This document shows, one piece after another, positions 41,774-51,258 of a DNA stretch of 64,000 nucleotides. Origin of the DNA: Rs1 sp029027825 (GTDB lineage: Bacteria; Pseudomonadota; Gammaproteobacteria; Pseudomonadales; Balneatricaceae); the NCBI GenBank assembly GCA_029027825.1, contig CP093399.1, positions 4,340,001-4,404,000 of the forward strand. The letters run 5' to 3'. Every line of letters begins with the position of its first letter. Within the stretch, counting starts at the first letter, position 1. Position numbers and translations under genes: made by a program. The notes under the pieces are model-generated. The model saw nothing but the letters and a program-made list of their open reading frames with translations. It was not told the origin of the DNA and ran no database searches.

Positions 41774-43954
41774 TTACGCAAGATCAAAACGATCAGCGTT
41801 CATCACTTTATTCCAGGCGCTGACAAAGTCGGCCAGAAACTTATCTTGTGCATCATCACTAGCATAGACTTCGGCAATTGCCCGCAAGATGGAGTTAGAA
41901 CCTATTAACAGGTCGACGTCCGTTGCGCTCCACTTAGCAGCACCTGTTTTTAGATCATTACCTTGATAGATATTGCTGCCTGTTTTGTGCCACTTAGTGC
42001 CAATATCTAAGAGATTGACAAAGAAATCAGTGGTTAATGTTTCAGGTCTGTCAGTGAACACACCATTGCTAATACCATTAGTATTGGCGTTTAACACTCG
42101 CAAACCACCGATCAACACCGTCATTTCAGGTGCGCTTAAGTTGAGTAATTGAGCGCGATCAACTAATAAATCTCCCGCCTGAAAATGGGTTTTTGTCGAT
42201 ATATAGTTGCGAAACCCATCGGCAATAGGTCTGAGGACTTCAATGGACTCTATGTCAGTTTCAGCTTGGCTTGCGTCGGTACGACCGGCAGTAAAAGGGA
42301 CGTTGATCTCACTTCCCGCGTCTTTCGCCGCTTTCTCAATCGCCGCTGCACCCGCTAGTACAATCAAATCAGCAAGAGAGACTCTTTTGCTGTTGCTGGT
42401 GGCATTAAAGTCACTTTGGACCTCTCTAAGTGCCGTTAATACCGTAGCGAGTTGCGCAGGGTTGTTTATTTCCCAGTCTTTTTGCGGTGCAAGTGCGATG
42501 CGAGCTCCATTGGCTCCACCGCGCTTATCACTGCCGCGAAAAGTGGCAGCAGATGACCAGGCAGTATTGACCAATTGGCTCACAGACAAACCAGTGGCTA
42601 ATATTTTAGCTTTAAGGGCTGAAATGTCTGTTCCATCAATTAACTCATGATCAACTTCGGGGATCGGATCTTGCCATAATTGTGGGTTTTTGGGCACTAA
42701 TGGCCCTAATCCTAGGCAGTAAGGCCCCATATCTCGATGGGTAAGTTTATACCAAGCACGGGCAAATACCTCGGCAAATTGCTCGGGATTTTGCTGGAAA
42801 CGCCGTGATATCTTTCCGTATTCAGGGTCCATACGCAGTGCTAAATCACTGGTAAACATAATCGGTAAATGTTGCTTGGTGCTATCGTGGGCATCTGGAA
42901 TATTTGCCGCAGAAGGGTCCGTTGGAATCCACTGCGTGGCACCAGCAGGGCTTTTAACCATGTCCCAATCATAGCCAAATAGAATATCAAAGTATTGGTT
43001 ATCCCACTGGGTGGGAGTATTTGTCCAAGCGCCTTCTAAGCCACTGGAAATAGTGTCGGCGCCCTTGCCACTCTTGTGACTGTTGCTCCATCCAAATCCT
43101 TGTTCTTCCAGAGCAGCACCTTCAGGCTCTACCCCAACTTGGCTGGCATCTCCCGCGCCGTGGGCTTTGCCAAAGGTGTGCCCCCCGGCAATCAGCGCCA
43201 CCGTTTCTTCATCGTTCATCGACATGCGAGCGAACGTATCGCGAATGTCTCGGGCCGAACCCAAGACGCTTGGCTCGCCATTGGGGCCTTCAGGGTTTAC
43301 GTAAATTAAGCCCATTTGCACAGCGGCTAAGTTACCTTCTAATTCTCGGTCACCTTTATAGCGCTGATCATTGAGCCACTCGCCTTCGGGGCCCCAATAA
43401 ATATCTTCTTCAGGCTCCCAAATATCGACACGGCCACCGGCAAAACCAAAGGTTTTTAAACCCATAGTTTCTAGAGCGACATTGCCAGTGAGGATCATTA
43501 AATCGGCCCAAGATATTTTTTGACCGTACTTTTTCTTAATAGGCCAGAGTAAACGCCGTGCTTTATCGAGGTTAACATTGTCTGGCCAGCTATTGAGCGG
43601 CGCAAAACGCTGATTGCCGGTACTTGCTCCACCGCGACCGTCGCCGGTGCGATAAGTCCCTGCACTGTGCCAAGCCATGCGAATAAAAAAAGGCCCATAG
43701 TGCCCGTAATCTGCAGGCCACCAGTCTTGGGAGTCAGTCATCAGTGCGCTTAAATCACTGATCAGAGCATCCAAATCTAATTTTTTGAATTGATCCGCAT
43801 AGTTAAAGTCACTCGCTAATGGATCTGATGTGGGGGTATTTTGATGGAGGATTTTAAGATTGACAGTATTTGGCCACCAATTTTCATTTTTAGTGGCTGC
43901 TGTTTTATGTTTTTGCTTTGCGCCCATGATCGGACACTTATCTATATCGTTCAT
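41774..43954 (-). CDS. katG: Bifunctional catalase-peroxidase
   Basis: About 726 residues, full length for KatG. The distal site is FIRMAWHSAGTYRTGDGRGG (Arg, Trp, His), the Tyr of the Met-Tyr-Trp crosslink lies in MGLIYVNPEGPNG, and the proximal haem His is in VALIAGGHTFGKAHG. The second, haem-less half ends normally. The enzyme destroys hydrogen peroxide in the cytoplasm. The start at 43954 is chosen since GGAG lies 9 bases upstream; a frame from 43969 would place that site in its own codons. The gene is flanked on both sides by family A repeats. Confidence 0.97.
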   Translation of the reverse strand: MNDIDKCPIMGAKQKHKTAATKNENWWPNTVNLKILHQNTPTSDPLASDFNYADQFKKLDLDALISDLSALMTDSQDWWPADYGHYGPFFIRMAWHSAGTYRTGDGRGGASTGNQRFAPLNSWPDNVNLDKARRLLWPIKKKYGQKISWADLMILTGNVALETMGLKTFGFAGGRVDIWEPEEDIYWGPEGEWLNDQRYKGDRELEGNLAAVQMGLIYVNPEGPNGEPSVLGSARDIRDTFARMSMNDEETVALIAGGHTFGKAHGAGDASQVGVEPEGAALEEQGFGWSNSHKSGKGADTISSGLEGAWTNTPTQWDNQYFDILFGYDWDMVKSPAGATQWIPTDPSAANIPDAHDSTKQHLPIMFTSDLALRMDPEYGKISRRFQQNPEQFAEVFARAWYKLTHRDMGPYCLGLGPLVPKNPQLWQDPIPEVDHELIDGTDISALKAKILATGLSVSQLVNTAWSSAATFRGSDKRGGANGARIALAPQKDWEINNPAQLATVLTALREVQSDFNATSNSKRVSLADLIVLAGAAAIEKAAKDAGSEINVPFTAGRTDASQAETDIESIEVLRPIADGFRNYISTKTHFQAGDLLVDRAQLLNLSAPEMTVLIGGLRVLNANTNGISNGVFTDRPETLTTDFFVNLLDIGTKWHKTGSNIYQGNDLKTGAAKWSATDVDLLIGSNSILRAIAEVYASDDAQDKFLADFVSAWNKVMNADRFDLA

Positions 43955-43982
43955 GTCATATAGCTCCATTTATATTATTTAT

Positions 43983-44190
43983 CCTGAATCAGTGACTTCA
44001 AAGTGAATACAGAGTGTAAGAGATTGGTTTTACAGTGGAATTAAAAATATTAACTGTAAGCTCAGATGCGTCCTGCACTCGCTAAATAAATGCATATATG
44101 CATAAAACCAATGGGTTCAGTGGGTGTTTTTCTAACCGCTGTAGAATCAAGGGTTTGCGCTATGTGGTGCAGTGAAGTCGCTGATTCAGG
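43983..44190 (+). repeat. Repeat family A copy (208 bp)
   Basis: Ends CCTGAATCAGTGACTTCA and GAAGTCGCTGATTCAGG. Compared with the 160-bp copy it carries about 50 extra bases in the middle (GCTCAGATGCGTCCTGCACT and onward). It ends 29 bp before the katG start and so supplies part of its promoter region. Confidence 0.9.
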
Positions 44191-44314
44191 TTAAACATAA
44201 CACCGCACAGCACTGGTTTCTAATTAGGAAAATTGATTGCGTTGATAGCTAAATTGCATGAGTGCAGTTAAAGACCATTGACTGAGATAGATAATTCAGA
44301 GACAAAATCAATAG

Positions 44315-44520
44315 CTGAATTCGAGACTTAAAAATGCAGACAGAGTGTCAGATACTGGTGCTACGGTGAAATGGAAAAATATTAGCCGCAAGCTGATATG
44401 CGTCCCGCACTCGCTAAACAAATGCAATCATGGATAAAACCCGTAGGTTTAGCGGCTGTTTTTTAACTGTTGTAAAATCAACAGCTTGTGCTATGCGGTG
44501 CAGTCAAATCACGGATTCAG
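44315..44520 (+). repeat. Repeat family A copy (about 206 bp, diverged)
   Basis: Same long form as the previous copy, 124 bp further on: CTGAATTCGAGACTTA at the left, GCAGACAGAGTGTCAGATAC, GATATGCGTCCCGCACTCGC, and TCAAATCACGGATTCAG at the right. The 124 bp between the copies and the 63 bp after them show nothing else. Confidence 0.85.
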
Positions 44521-44583
44521 TTCTTAGATAAGCTGCAGTACTGATGCAATTTTTTTACGCTGGTTTTCCGCTTAAGGAATATT

Positions 44584-45840
44584 CTAAAAAAGTTTGTTGA
44601 ATAGACTTTTACCGAAGTTAATTGCATTTTCAGTATTTACTGACATCAATTTATTATATATTTTAGTCATGTTTTTCAGTTCTGTTAGGTGAGTAAGATT
44701 ATCATAATAACCCTCATCAACTAGCCTTTGGTTAATGATTTTTCCAAGAGTAAGGGACAGGTTAGCAGTACTGAAGTACTTCTCCACTAATTCATTATCA
44801 GCAGCTTGAAGATTATCAGCCAAGGTTAATAAATCAGTGCGAGTGCGTTGATTAATTAATGAACTAGTCGCTGCTTTTTGCAAATGAGATTTAGTCTGTA
44901 TGTAATCATGTTCTTTAAATGCGATGTAGGCTCTAAAAAATGCTGCATCAGCATCATCAATGCCCATTTCTAACATTTCATCTACAGCAAAATTATACTG
45001 CTGAATGACCTTTTCAGGCTGCCCTTTTCGCTCATAGCAACCGGCCGCTTCAGTATATGCAAAAACTTTTAGACCGCTAGGTGCTAAAGTGATCAGTGCG
45101 GGGGATAAAACTACAGGTAACACATATCCCAAAGCCTTAGGTGCATGAGTTGCAACCCTAAGTAGACCAGGTAGCTGCTCTAAAGTTTTCATCACCTCAT
45201 CAATATCGACCTGATCTAATTCAATACTACGCATCTTTACTAAGTTCTTTTGCGCAAAATCACAATAATCGTTTTGCGCAAAAGTGACAACTTGCGCTGC
45301 TCGTAACACTAAGTTCGCTAAAGGCAGCTTAAATTCAGCATTGCCGGCCATCCAAACTTCATATAACTTCATTTTCTTAGTTAGCGGGATAGGCAACACA
45401 CCTTGCATTTTCAAAAGCTGCATAAAGGCAAGAGTAACGGCGTGATCTTCCTCTACACTCAACTCACCCTCATAAGCTGCACCTAAAGACTGTTTCAATA
45501 AAGAAATATATTTTAAATTACTATCCTTCCCCTTCGCAACTTCTTCTTTACCTAGTGCGCGGGCATGGTAAGTAGCTTTAGCTAACTGGGTGATTTCAGA
45601 GATTGAGAAGCCAGTAGATGTCTTATTTAAAGAGGACGTTTGAAAAACGCCATCTATTGAATTTTTGGTTTCGGTAAGCTCGGGCAAGTTTTTTGGATTA
45701 CTAGTGATTATTTTTAAGCCAACAAATATATGCACTGAGAGTGTATCGATATCCTCAAAAATTCGCTCCTGGTCACTTTGTTGCGCATTACATGGAAGTG
45801 ACAAAAGACAAAGAATGGTTAGGCTGGTAAAAATTTTCAT
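44584..45840 (-). CDS. Exported helical-repeat protein of unknown function
   Basis: The 418-residue product has a signal peptide (MKIFTSLTILCLLSLPCNA). The rest is largely helical. The C-terminal half (YTEAAGCYERKGQPEKVIQQYNFAVDEML, DDADAAFFRAYIAFKEHDYIQTKSHLQKAA) has tetratricopeptide-like rhythm, suggesting a periplasmic protein-binding scaffold. No enzyme motif was seen. It stands alone between katG repeats and the next exported protein. Confidence 0.65.
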   Translation of the reverse strand: MKIFTSLTILCLLSLPCNAQQSDQERIFEDIDTLSVHIFVGLKIITSNPKNLPELTETKNSIDGVFQTSSLNKTSTGFSISEITQLAKATYHARALGKEEVAKGKDSNLKYISLLKQSLGAAYEGELSVEEDHAVTLAFMQLLKMQGVLPIPLTKKMKLYEVWMAGNAEFKLPLANLVLRAAQVVTFAQNDYCDFAQKNLVKMRSIELDQVDIDEVMKTLEQLPGLLRVATHAPKALGYVLPVVLSPALITLAPSGLKVFAYTEAAGCYERKGQPEKVIQQYNFAVDEMLEMGIDDADAAFFRAYIAFKEHDYIQTKSHLQKAATSSLINQRTRTDLLTLADNLQAADNELVEKYFSTANLSLTLGKIINQRLVDEGYYDNLTHLTELKNMTKIYNKLMSVNTENAINFGKSLFNKLF

Positions 45841-46143
45841 GATAATCCTTGTAGTGAAGCAAACTGGCTATTTTGTGAAAATAGCAGTGATAAAAAGTGC
45901 CTGTCCCTATCTTTACTATCTTTAAACATGCGCCACTATACAGGGGTTATAAAACACTCGCCATCTGATACAACGTCCTGAATCCCTAGGTCAATTACTA
46001 GTTTAGGTATTACTAACACTATTATTCACTAGTTGTAGTAATTACATGCAGAGTAAAAATATCCTTTAATAGCTTATCTAAACTACAACAAAACATATTC
46101 ACAAACTCATCGACTGATAATTTATAAAAAATGGAGCAAAATT
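45841..46143. other. Intergenic region, nothing recognised
   Basis: Divergent promoters are expected here, but no clear boxes, hairpins or repeats could be defended. An AAAAATGGAGCAAAATT ribosome binding site belongs to the next gene. Confidence 0.5.
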
Positions 46144-46527
46144 ATGAAAAAGATATTTAGAAATATGTCTATGCTGATTGCCTTAGGCTTAGTATCAACA
46201 ACTGCGTTTGCAGATTACAACGGTTGCAGAAAAGCGGGTGGTGGCTTTTGGGGTTGTGCTTACGGAGCGGCAATGAATGACCGAATAGCAGCTCCTTTAG
46301 AGGATAAAGAATGTACAGGATCTACGGCCCAGTGCTCATCTGCTCAGGGAAAATACTCTAAAATACAACTAAAAAAGATTTTTGAAAAGAATAAAGACAA
46401 ATGTGGCTTGCTTCCTGTAGACAAGCAAATGGCCTGCTTATTTAATGGAGCATCACCTTTAAATAAAAAAGTAGTCAAAATTAAATCTAATCACTTACCT
46501 TTAGCGGGAAAGATAAAAAAATCCTGA
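46144..46527 (+). CDS. Small cysteine-containing exported protein, unknown function
   Basis: The product is 127 residues: signal peptide SMLIALGLVSTTAFA, mature start DYNGCRKAGGGFWGCAYGAAMND. Six cysteines in the mature part suggest disulfides. The C-terminal third is lysine-rich. Preceded by TGGAGC at good spacing. No family recognised. It lies at the edge of the repeat-rich zone. Confidence 0.65.
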   Translation: MKKIFRNMSMLIALGLVSTTAFADYNGCRKAGGGFWGCAYGAAMNDRIAAPLEDKECTGSTAQCSSAQGKYSKIQLKKIFEKNKDKCGLLPVDKQMACLFNGASPLNKKVVKIKSNHLPLAGKIKKS

Positions 46528-46616
46528 ATTAGAGGCTTGATTAAAACTATGCCAAAAAACACGCTAGTGTTGGCGTCGATTTTTAAAAACTGGCTGATAA
46601 TACTTTCCTCGTAATA

Positions 46617-46874
46617 CTTTGGGACAGGCACTATATTTTTTGGAGCAGCGAGGGGAAGCAGCAAAATCGCTTCACCCTTTGACTTAATGTAGGAGCCGTA
46701 TGCGTTAGTAGCGCACGTACGGATCTGTGCCGGAGGCCTGGTCTATAATGTGGAAACATGTTGTAGATTAGGGCTTTATGGCGATCTATATCTCATATGA
46801 AAATTTAACTGTATCAGATTGAACTGATAGGCCTTTTTTTTGATCTCAAATTAAAAGATGCCTGTCCTACATTT
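46617..46874 (+). repeat. Repeat family B copy 1, interrupted by a group II intron relic
   Basis: Left part CTTTGGGACAGGCACTATA (from 46617) and right part from about 46791 (TATGAAAATTTAACTGTATC, the TATCAG/CTGATA hairpin plus T run, GATGCCTGTCCTACATTT). About 150 bp of foreign sequence at 46641-46790 separate them. 46528-46616 and 46875-46952 show nothing else apart from the RBS of the next frame. Confidence 0.85.
46693..46725 (+). ncRNA. Group II intron domain V-like relic
   Basis: A 33-nt segment begins GAGCCGTATGCG and ends GCGCACGTACGGATC. It matches the domain V consensus (34 nt): the AGC triad in GAGCC, a lower stem pairing GCCGTA with TACGG, the two-base bulge and an upper TGCG/CGCA stem. 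The usual GAAA loop is replaced by about 7 other bases. No reverse transcriptase frame lies upstream, so only a 3' intron remnant exists. Confidence 0.65.
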
Positions 46875-46952
46875 CCTTTTTTATAAAATAAATTTGACAT
46901 GTCACCTCGGGTTTTCTAGCATCAATGGATCATTAATTAAAGGAATTTTTTT

Positions 46953-47259
46953 ATGAGTAAATTCATCATCACGGCGGGCCTATCAATTATGATGTTGGCG
47001 TCTTCGGCGACGTTACAAGCTGGAGCGGTCATTTAAAGAGAATACTGCAGCTGCAAAAACAATAGCTGGTAAATGTCAAAATCATGATTTATCTTGTGTA
47101 AAGAAAGCGTCAGGTCTTAAACTAGACGGTATTGACGGTGAATCAAAAGATGGTAAAGCAAGAAAAGCACCTAAAGAAAATGCCGAGCTGAAAGCTAAAA
47201 AAGAACCGCAGAATACCACAGACATGTTTCTTAAACTCGAAGGTATTGACGGGGAATAG
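46953..47259 (+). pseudogene. Small exported protein with duplicated LKLxGIDGE motif, frameshifted
   Basis: An ATG at 46953 after AAAGGAATTTTT starts a good signal peptide (MSKFIITAGLSIMMLASSA, then TLQA) but meets TAA at 47034. In the +1 frame the protein continues: NTAAAKTIAGKCQNHDLSCV, then GLKLDGIDGES, a Lys/Glu-rich linker and FLKLEGIDGE before TAG at 47257. One base change of length near 47020-47033 would join them to about 100 residues. Function unknown. Confidence 0.7.
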
Positions 47260-47298
47260 TAAGTTAAGAGTTCTACTAATACTTTGAATACTTTGAAT

Positions 47299-47424
47299 AC
47301 TTTGGGACAGGCACTCTGTTTTTGGGACAAGCACTCTGTTTCATTATTGAAATTTAGCTCTATCAGACTGAACTGATAGAGATTTTTTGTGGTTTGATCT
47401 TAAATGAAAACATGCCTGTTCTAT
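47299..47424 (+). repeat. Repeat family B copy 2 with duplicated left end
   Basis: The 20-bp left terminus is tandemly doubled (TTTGGGACAGGCACTCTGTT at 47301-47320 and again with one change at 47321-47340). The hairpin CTCTATCAG / CTGATAGAG with TTTTTT and the right end CATGCCTGTTCTATAC follow. ACTTTGAAT-type 9-mers repeat three times just upstream. Confidence 0.85.
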
Positions 47425-47724
47425 ACACAGCGGGCACCCAAGTAAAGATTAATAATTTAATAAACAGCAAGTACATGCTAACTAAGTGCCGTTCTACTCT
47501 GGCCCTATTGATTCCAGCGATGCATGGCTAGCGAGTCGTGGGCTTTAGTCTGTTGTATTGTCTTCAGTTCCTGCATCCCAGGCGATTTTGTTGTCAGCGA
47601 CAAATAGTGTTGTCGCCATAGAAACCTAAGTATTAACGCTGTGTTAATATCGCTTGTCTTAAAATATTGAGTTCTTAACAGACATAAGACTAATGGTTAA
47701 GGGTAATTGAGGCAGACAAGCGCT
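47425..47724. other. Intergenic region, nothing recognised
   Basis: No gene or repeat could be supported. It probably holds the promoter of the serine hydrolase gene. Confidence 0.5.
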
Positions 47725-49518
47725 ATGACGAATTTATTAACATTGGGTTTAGTAACACCATTTATTGCCTTATCACTGGTATTAGATTCTTCCTACGTAC
47801 ATTCCGAGCCGGCGCGCATAAAGACGACGAGGGAAAAAGAACTCATTCGTCATCTTGAATCATATATAGAAAGTGCAATAAAAAAGGCCAAGGTCACTGG
47901 GTTAAGTGTTGCATTGGTTGAGGGCCAGGAGGTGGTCTGGCGTCGAGGTTTTGGATACGCAGACAAACAACAAAAGATCTTGGCTCGATCAGATACACAG
48001 TATCGTGCTGCATCACTCACCAAAACATTTACGGCTATGGCCGCGCTACAACTTCATGAGCAGGGCAGGATGAATATCAACGCTGCTTTGACATCCTATC
48101 TCCCCGAACTTGTGTTACAGAGCCGTTTTGGCAGTGCAAATACCATTACACCAGCCAACATTATGAGTCATCACGCAGGCTTGCCTACCGACTACTTGCA
48201 CGGATGGCATAGCACCGATAGCAATGAATATAAAAAATTGGTGGCTAGGCTAAAAAATGAATTTGTTGCATTTCCTGCGAATAAATTTTTCAACTACTCC
48301 AATTTGGGTTATAGCTTGTTGGGCAATGCGATATCGAAAGTGTCAAAAGAAGATTATTCAAATTACCTTAGTCAGTACATTTTTAAACCACTAAATTTTA
48401 AGCGTAGCTACCTGTCTAGTCATTATAAAGCGGATAGCCGAGCCTCTCTGGAATACCAACAAGGAAAACGAGTTGATAGTTTGGGGATTCGAGATATCCC
48501 GGCAGGCGGCTTAATCACTACTGTTGACGATATGTGCCAATTTATCAAGATGATTCACGGTAAGGGAATCAGTGGAAAAACACAGGTTGTGTCGGGCAAA
48601 AGTCTTGAATCCATGTGGACTCAACAGCACCCAACAGCTCTGTTAAATTTTGATACTCGTGTTGGCATGGGTTGGTTTTTGGTAGATGGCGTACTTGAGG
48701 ACGATATCAGAGTCGTCGGTCATGATGGTGATTTATTGAGTCACAACGCCAGCATGATGATAGCACCGGATTTACAAATCGGCGTTATTGTGTTGGCTAA
48801 CGACCAAGGTTCTGCTGCCCAAAGTAAAATGACGTCTATCAGTGTAACCGTAGCTAGCGAGGTGATGCGTACGGCCTACATTATGAAAACAGGTATCAAA
48901 CCATCGATTTCATTGAATAAATCCAGAAAAAGTTCGTTTGCAAGAATTAGTTCGGGTGATGATCTTTCTGGCAGCTATATGATGTCATCTATGGGATTAG
49001 TAGATATTGAGAAGAAAGGGGATTCTTATCTATTTAATATAGACGGTTTCACGATGGATCTACGGGAGCAAAAAAATGGTCTTTATCGTTTGTCTAAAAA
49101 GCTATTGGGTATTATTGAAGTAGATTTAGAGGGGTTGGAGTCCCTCGATTTCTACAATCAAACGGTAGAAGGCCATAACTTGTTGATCGTACAATATAAC
49201 GGTGAGACAGTAATGTTTGGGCAGAAAATTGATTCAATTGATACGCCTTCTGCTTGGATGAAAAAACTAGGGACCTACAAGGTAAGTAATGCAACTAAGC
49301 AAGGAACGAGAATAGAAACATTTTTTCTTGAAAGAAAAAATGGCCATCTGTTGGTGATTACTACGCTTCAAGACGGAACTAAAGGTTCATCCATATTAAT
49401 TCCAATTGACGATGAAAATGCAGTGGTTGCGGGATTGGGCAGGGAGTTTGGGGGTAATGTGAAAGCGGGGATAAACGGGGCTCTAATGTATTCTGGGATC
49501 CTGTTGGAACGGGATTGA
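47725..49518 (+). CDS. Exported serine hydrolase of the class C beta-lactamase-like family
   Basis: About 597 residues: signal peptide (LLTLGLVTPFIALSLVL), then the beta-lactamase/D-peptidase domain to about residue 390. Catalytic Ser-x-x-Lys is in AASLTKTFTAMAALQ, the Tyr of the second motif in FNYSNLGYSLLG, and the third motif is HDGD in VVGHDGDLLSHNA. The C-terminal 200 residues are beta-rich, as in several esterase and peptidase relatives. It could act on peptidoglycan peptides or esters; substrate unknown. ATG at 47725 gives a proper signal peptide; an upstream TTG does not. Confidence 0.88.
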   Translation: MTNLLTLGLVTPFIALSLVLDSSYVHSEPARIKTTREKELIRHLESYIESAIKKAKVTGLSVALVEGQEVVWRRGFGYADKQQKILARSDTQYRAASLTKTFTAMAALQLHEQGRMNINAALTSYLPELVLQSRFGSANTITPANIMSHHAGLPTDYLHGWHSTDSNEYKKLVARLKNEFVAFPANKFFNYSNLGYSLLGNAISKVSKEDYSNYLSQYIFKPLNFKRSYLSSHYKADSRASLEYQQGKRVDSLGIRDIPAGGLITTVDDMCQFIKMIHGKGISGKTQVVSGKSLESMWTQQHPTALLNFDTRVGMGWFLVDGVLEDDIRVVGHDGDLLSHNASMMIAPDLQIGVIVLANDQGSAAQSKMTSISVTVASEVMRTAYIMKTGIKPSISLNKSRKSSFARISSGDDLSGSYMMSSMGLVDIEKKGDSYLFNIDGFTMDLREQKNGLYRLSKKLLGIIEVDLEGLESLDFYNQTVEGHNLLIVQYNGETVMFGQKIDSIDTPSAWMKKLGTYKVSNATKQGTRIETFFLERKNGHLLVITTLQDGTKGSSILIPIDDENAVVAGLGREFGGNVKAGINGALMYSGILLERD

Positions 49519-49725
49519 GTTAAGATAGATGGGGGCATTAACGCATATCAATAACCCCTTTGTATTTAATAACGAACCCTGACGATGACGAAAGCAGCGG
49601 GATCGGTTAGCAGAGACAAGCTACAGACTGCGTTCCTGCTTAAGATCTAGTAACTGCTCATTGACCAAACATTTGGTGTAAAACGTGATTTTTTGGACGA
49701 CATATCAATCTAATACAAACCTGTA

Positions 49726-49833
49726 ATACTTTTGGACAGGCACTGTAATTTATATTGAAATTTAGCTCTAACACACTGAACTGATATAGCTTTTTGGTGG
49801 TTTGATCTTAAATAAAAACATGCCTGTGCAGAT
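49726..49833 (+). repeat. Repeat family B copy 3
   Basis: Left end ATACTTTTGGACAGGCACTG, centre CTAACACACTGAACTGATATAG with short T run, right end ACATGCCTGTGCAGATT. The hairpin has mismatches. It fills about a third of the 373-bp gap; the rest shows nothing. Confidence 0.8.
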
Positions 49834-49891
49834 TCCCTTTGGTTTTTTTTGTCAGCATGCGCTAAAATCTAGACAACTTTAAGGTGAGCCA

Positions 49892-50752
49892 ATGAGTCAA
49901 AATACCGAAGATGCGCTTAGCCAATCACTGGCTAAAATTAGCGCCAATTATCTATCATCCAGTGATAGGAAAAGCCACAACCCACAACCTATAGCTAAAG
50001 AGCTTATGGCTCAAGTACCTAAGGAAAAGGTACTTAAGGAAAAAGCACCTAAGGAAAAAGTTACTGAGCATATAGCTGATGATCAAGTTACTTTTAAAAG
50101 CCAGATTTTCTACGATTTGAAATGGAGTAATCAATCTAAACAAGAGTTGCAGCTGGTTGATTGTGAGTTTCATCACTGTGATTTTAGCAACGCGGCGTTA
50201 GATTTCATGCAGGCCAGTGGTTGTATTTTCCACGACTGTAATTTCAAAAATAGCGGTTTAAAAGAGGCGGTGTTTAAAAAATGTAGTTTCTTTGATAGCG
50301 ATGCACAAAAAGGATGTTACTTTTATGGCGCTGACTTGGTTAATAGCCAATTTTTAAATTGTGATCTCTCGCTCGCGGAGTTTGAGCGGGCGGATATGTT
50401 TGGTATTGAAATATCCAACAGCAAAGCACAAGGCTGCTCGTTTAAACAGGCTAATTTTTCCAGTGTAGTGAGTCGCAGGAAATTATTTTGTAGTGCACAT
50501 TTAACTGATAGCCATTTTCGGTATGCAGATTTTGAAGGCTGCCAATTAGTGGCTTGTGATTTGAGTGGTAGCTCGTTCGTAAATGCCAATTTTTTCCAGA
50601 GTAATTTAGAAAAATGTCAGCTGATCAATGCGGACCTAACCGGTATCCAATTTGAGGGCTTATTACTGGCGGGTGCAGACTTGCGAAATGCTCAGTTGGA
50701 CGGCCTAGATATAAGAAAAGTAGATCTGCAGGGTGTGAAAATAAGCGATTGA
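49892..50752 (+). CDS. Pentapeptide-repeat protein
   Basis: The 286-residue protein has a low-complexity stretch about residues 48-64 (PKEKVLKEKAPKEK, from a DNA tandem repeat). From about residue 85 onward it shows pentapeptide repeats of the A(D/N)LxX/CxF type: DCEFHHCDFSNAALDF, GADLVNSQFLNCDLSLAEF, ADFEGCQLVACDLSGSSF, NADLTGIQFEGLLLAGADLR. Such proteins form a right-handed quadrilateral beta-helix. Partner unknown. No signal peptide. Confidence 0.9.
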   Translation: MSQNTEDALSQSLAKISANYLSSSDRKSHNPQPIAKELMAQVPKEKVLKEKAPKEKVTEHIADDQVTFKSQIFYDLKWSNQSKQELQLVDCEFHHCDFSNAALDFMQASGCIFHDCNFKNSGLKEAVFKKCSFFDSDAQKGCYFYGADLVNSQFLNCDLSLAEFERADMFGIEISNSKAQGCSFKQANFSSVVSRRKLFCSAHLTDSHFRYADFEGCQLVACDLSGSSFVNANFFQSNLEKCQLINADLTGIQFEGLLLAGADLRNAQLDGLDIRKVDLQGVKISD

Positions 50753-50832
50753 CAGCAAAGCGTATTATTAGAATCTCTAGGTGTGATCTGCTTTCCCAAT
50801 TAACTTAACTCTCTGTTACTGATGTGATTGGT

Positions 50833-50874
50833 TGATTTTTATCTCAAATAAAAACATGCCTTTCCCACATTCCC
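50833..50874 (+). repeat. Repeat family B copy 4, right half only
   Basis: TTTTTATCTCAAATAAAAAC then ATGCCTTTCCCACATT matches only the right third of family B. The left end and hairpin are absent. Confidence 0.7.
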
Positions 50875-51258
50875 CAATCAAATCGGACTCCATCAACTAT
50901 AGCCCTTCGTTAAGTAAGTTGGATTGGTGTAAAAAATCTAAAAACACACTAACTCTTTTAAGCCTATTCCATTTTAATCAAAACAATGATAATTATCGGT
51001 TTTTCATACAGATTAACATTGCTATTGTTATTTCCAAGGCCAATGACTAATAAAATACAGAGCCATTAATTGTATTTGCACGCATATCTTGTTTGCCAGT
51101 GGATGGTCTTCCAACGGACTCTATAAATTAAATAAGTACGCTGGACAATTTCGAAATAAAGTCGATTGAATCAAAACATGAACACGGATAAAAGCGTCAG
51201 CAAAATAGCGGTACGACGGCCCTGCTAGGTAGGTATTAATTGCAACTAAATGGGTGGC
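50875..51258. other. Intergenic region, nothing recognised
   Basis: A short open frame starting near 50832 runs through the repeat and has no family features. No structure could be supported downstream of the sensor kinase gene. Confidence 0.5.

Noticed and set aside
47082..47334. Minus-strand frames with Ser/Phe-rich products
   Set aside because: They are antisense to the two-motif exported peptide relic and to the family B end; no start signals.
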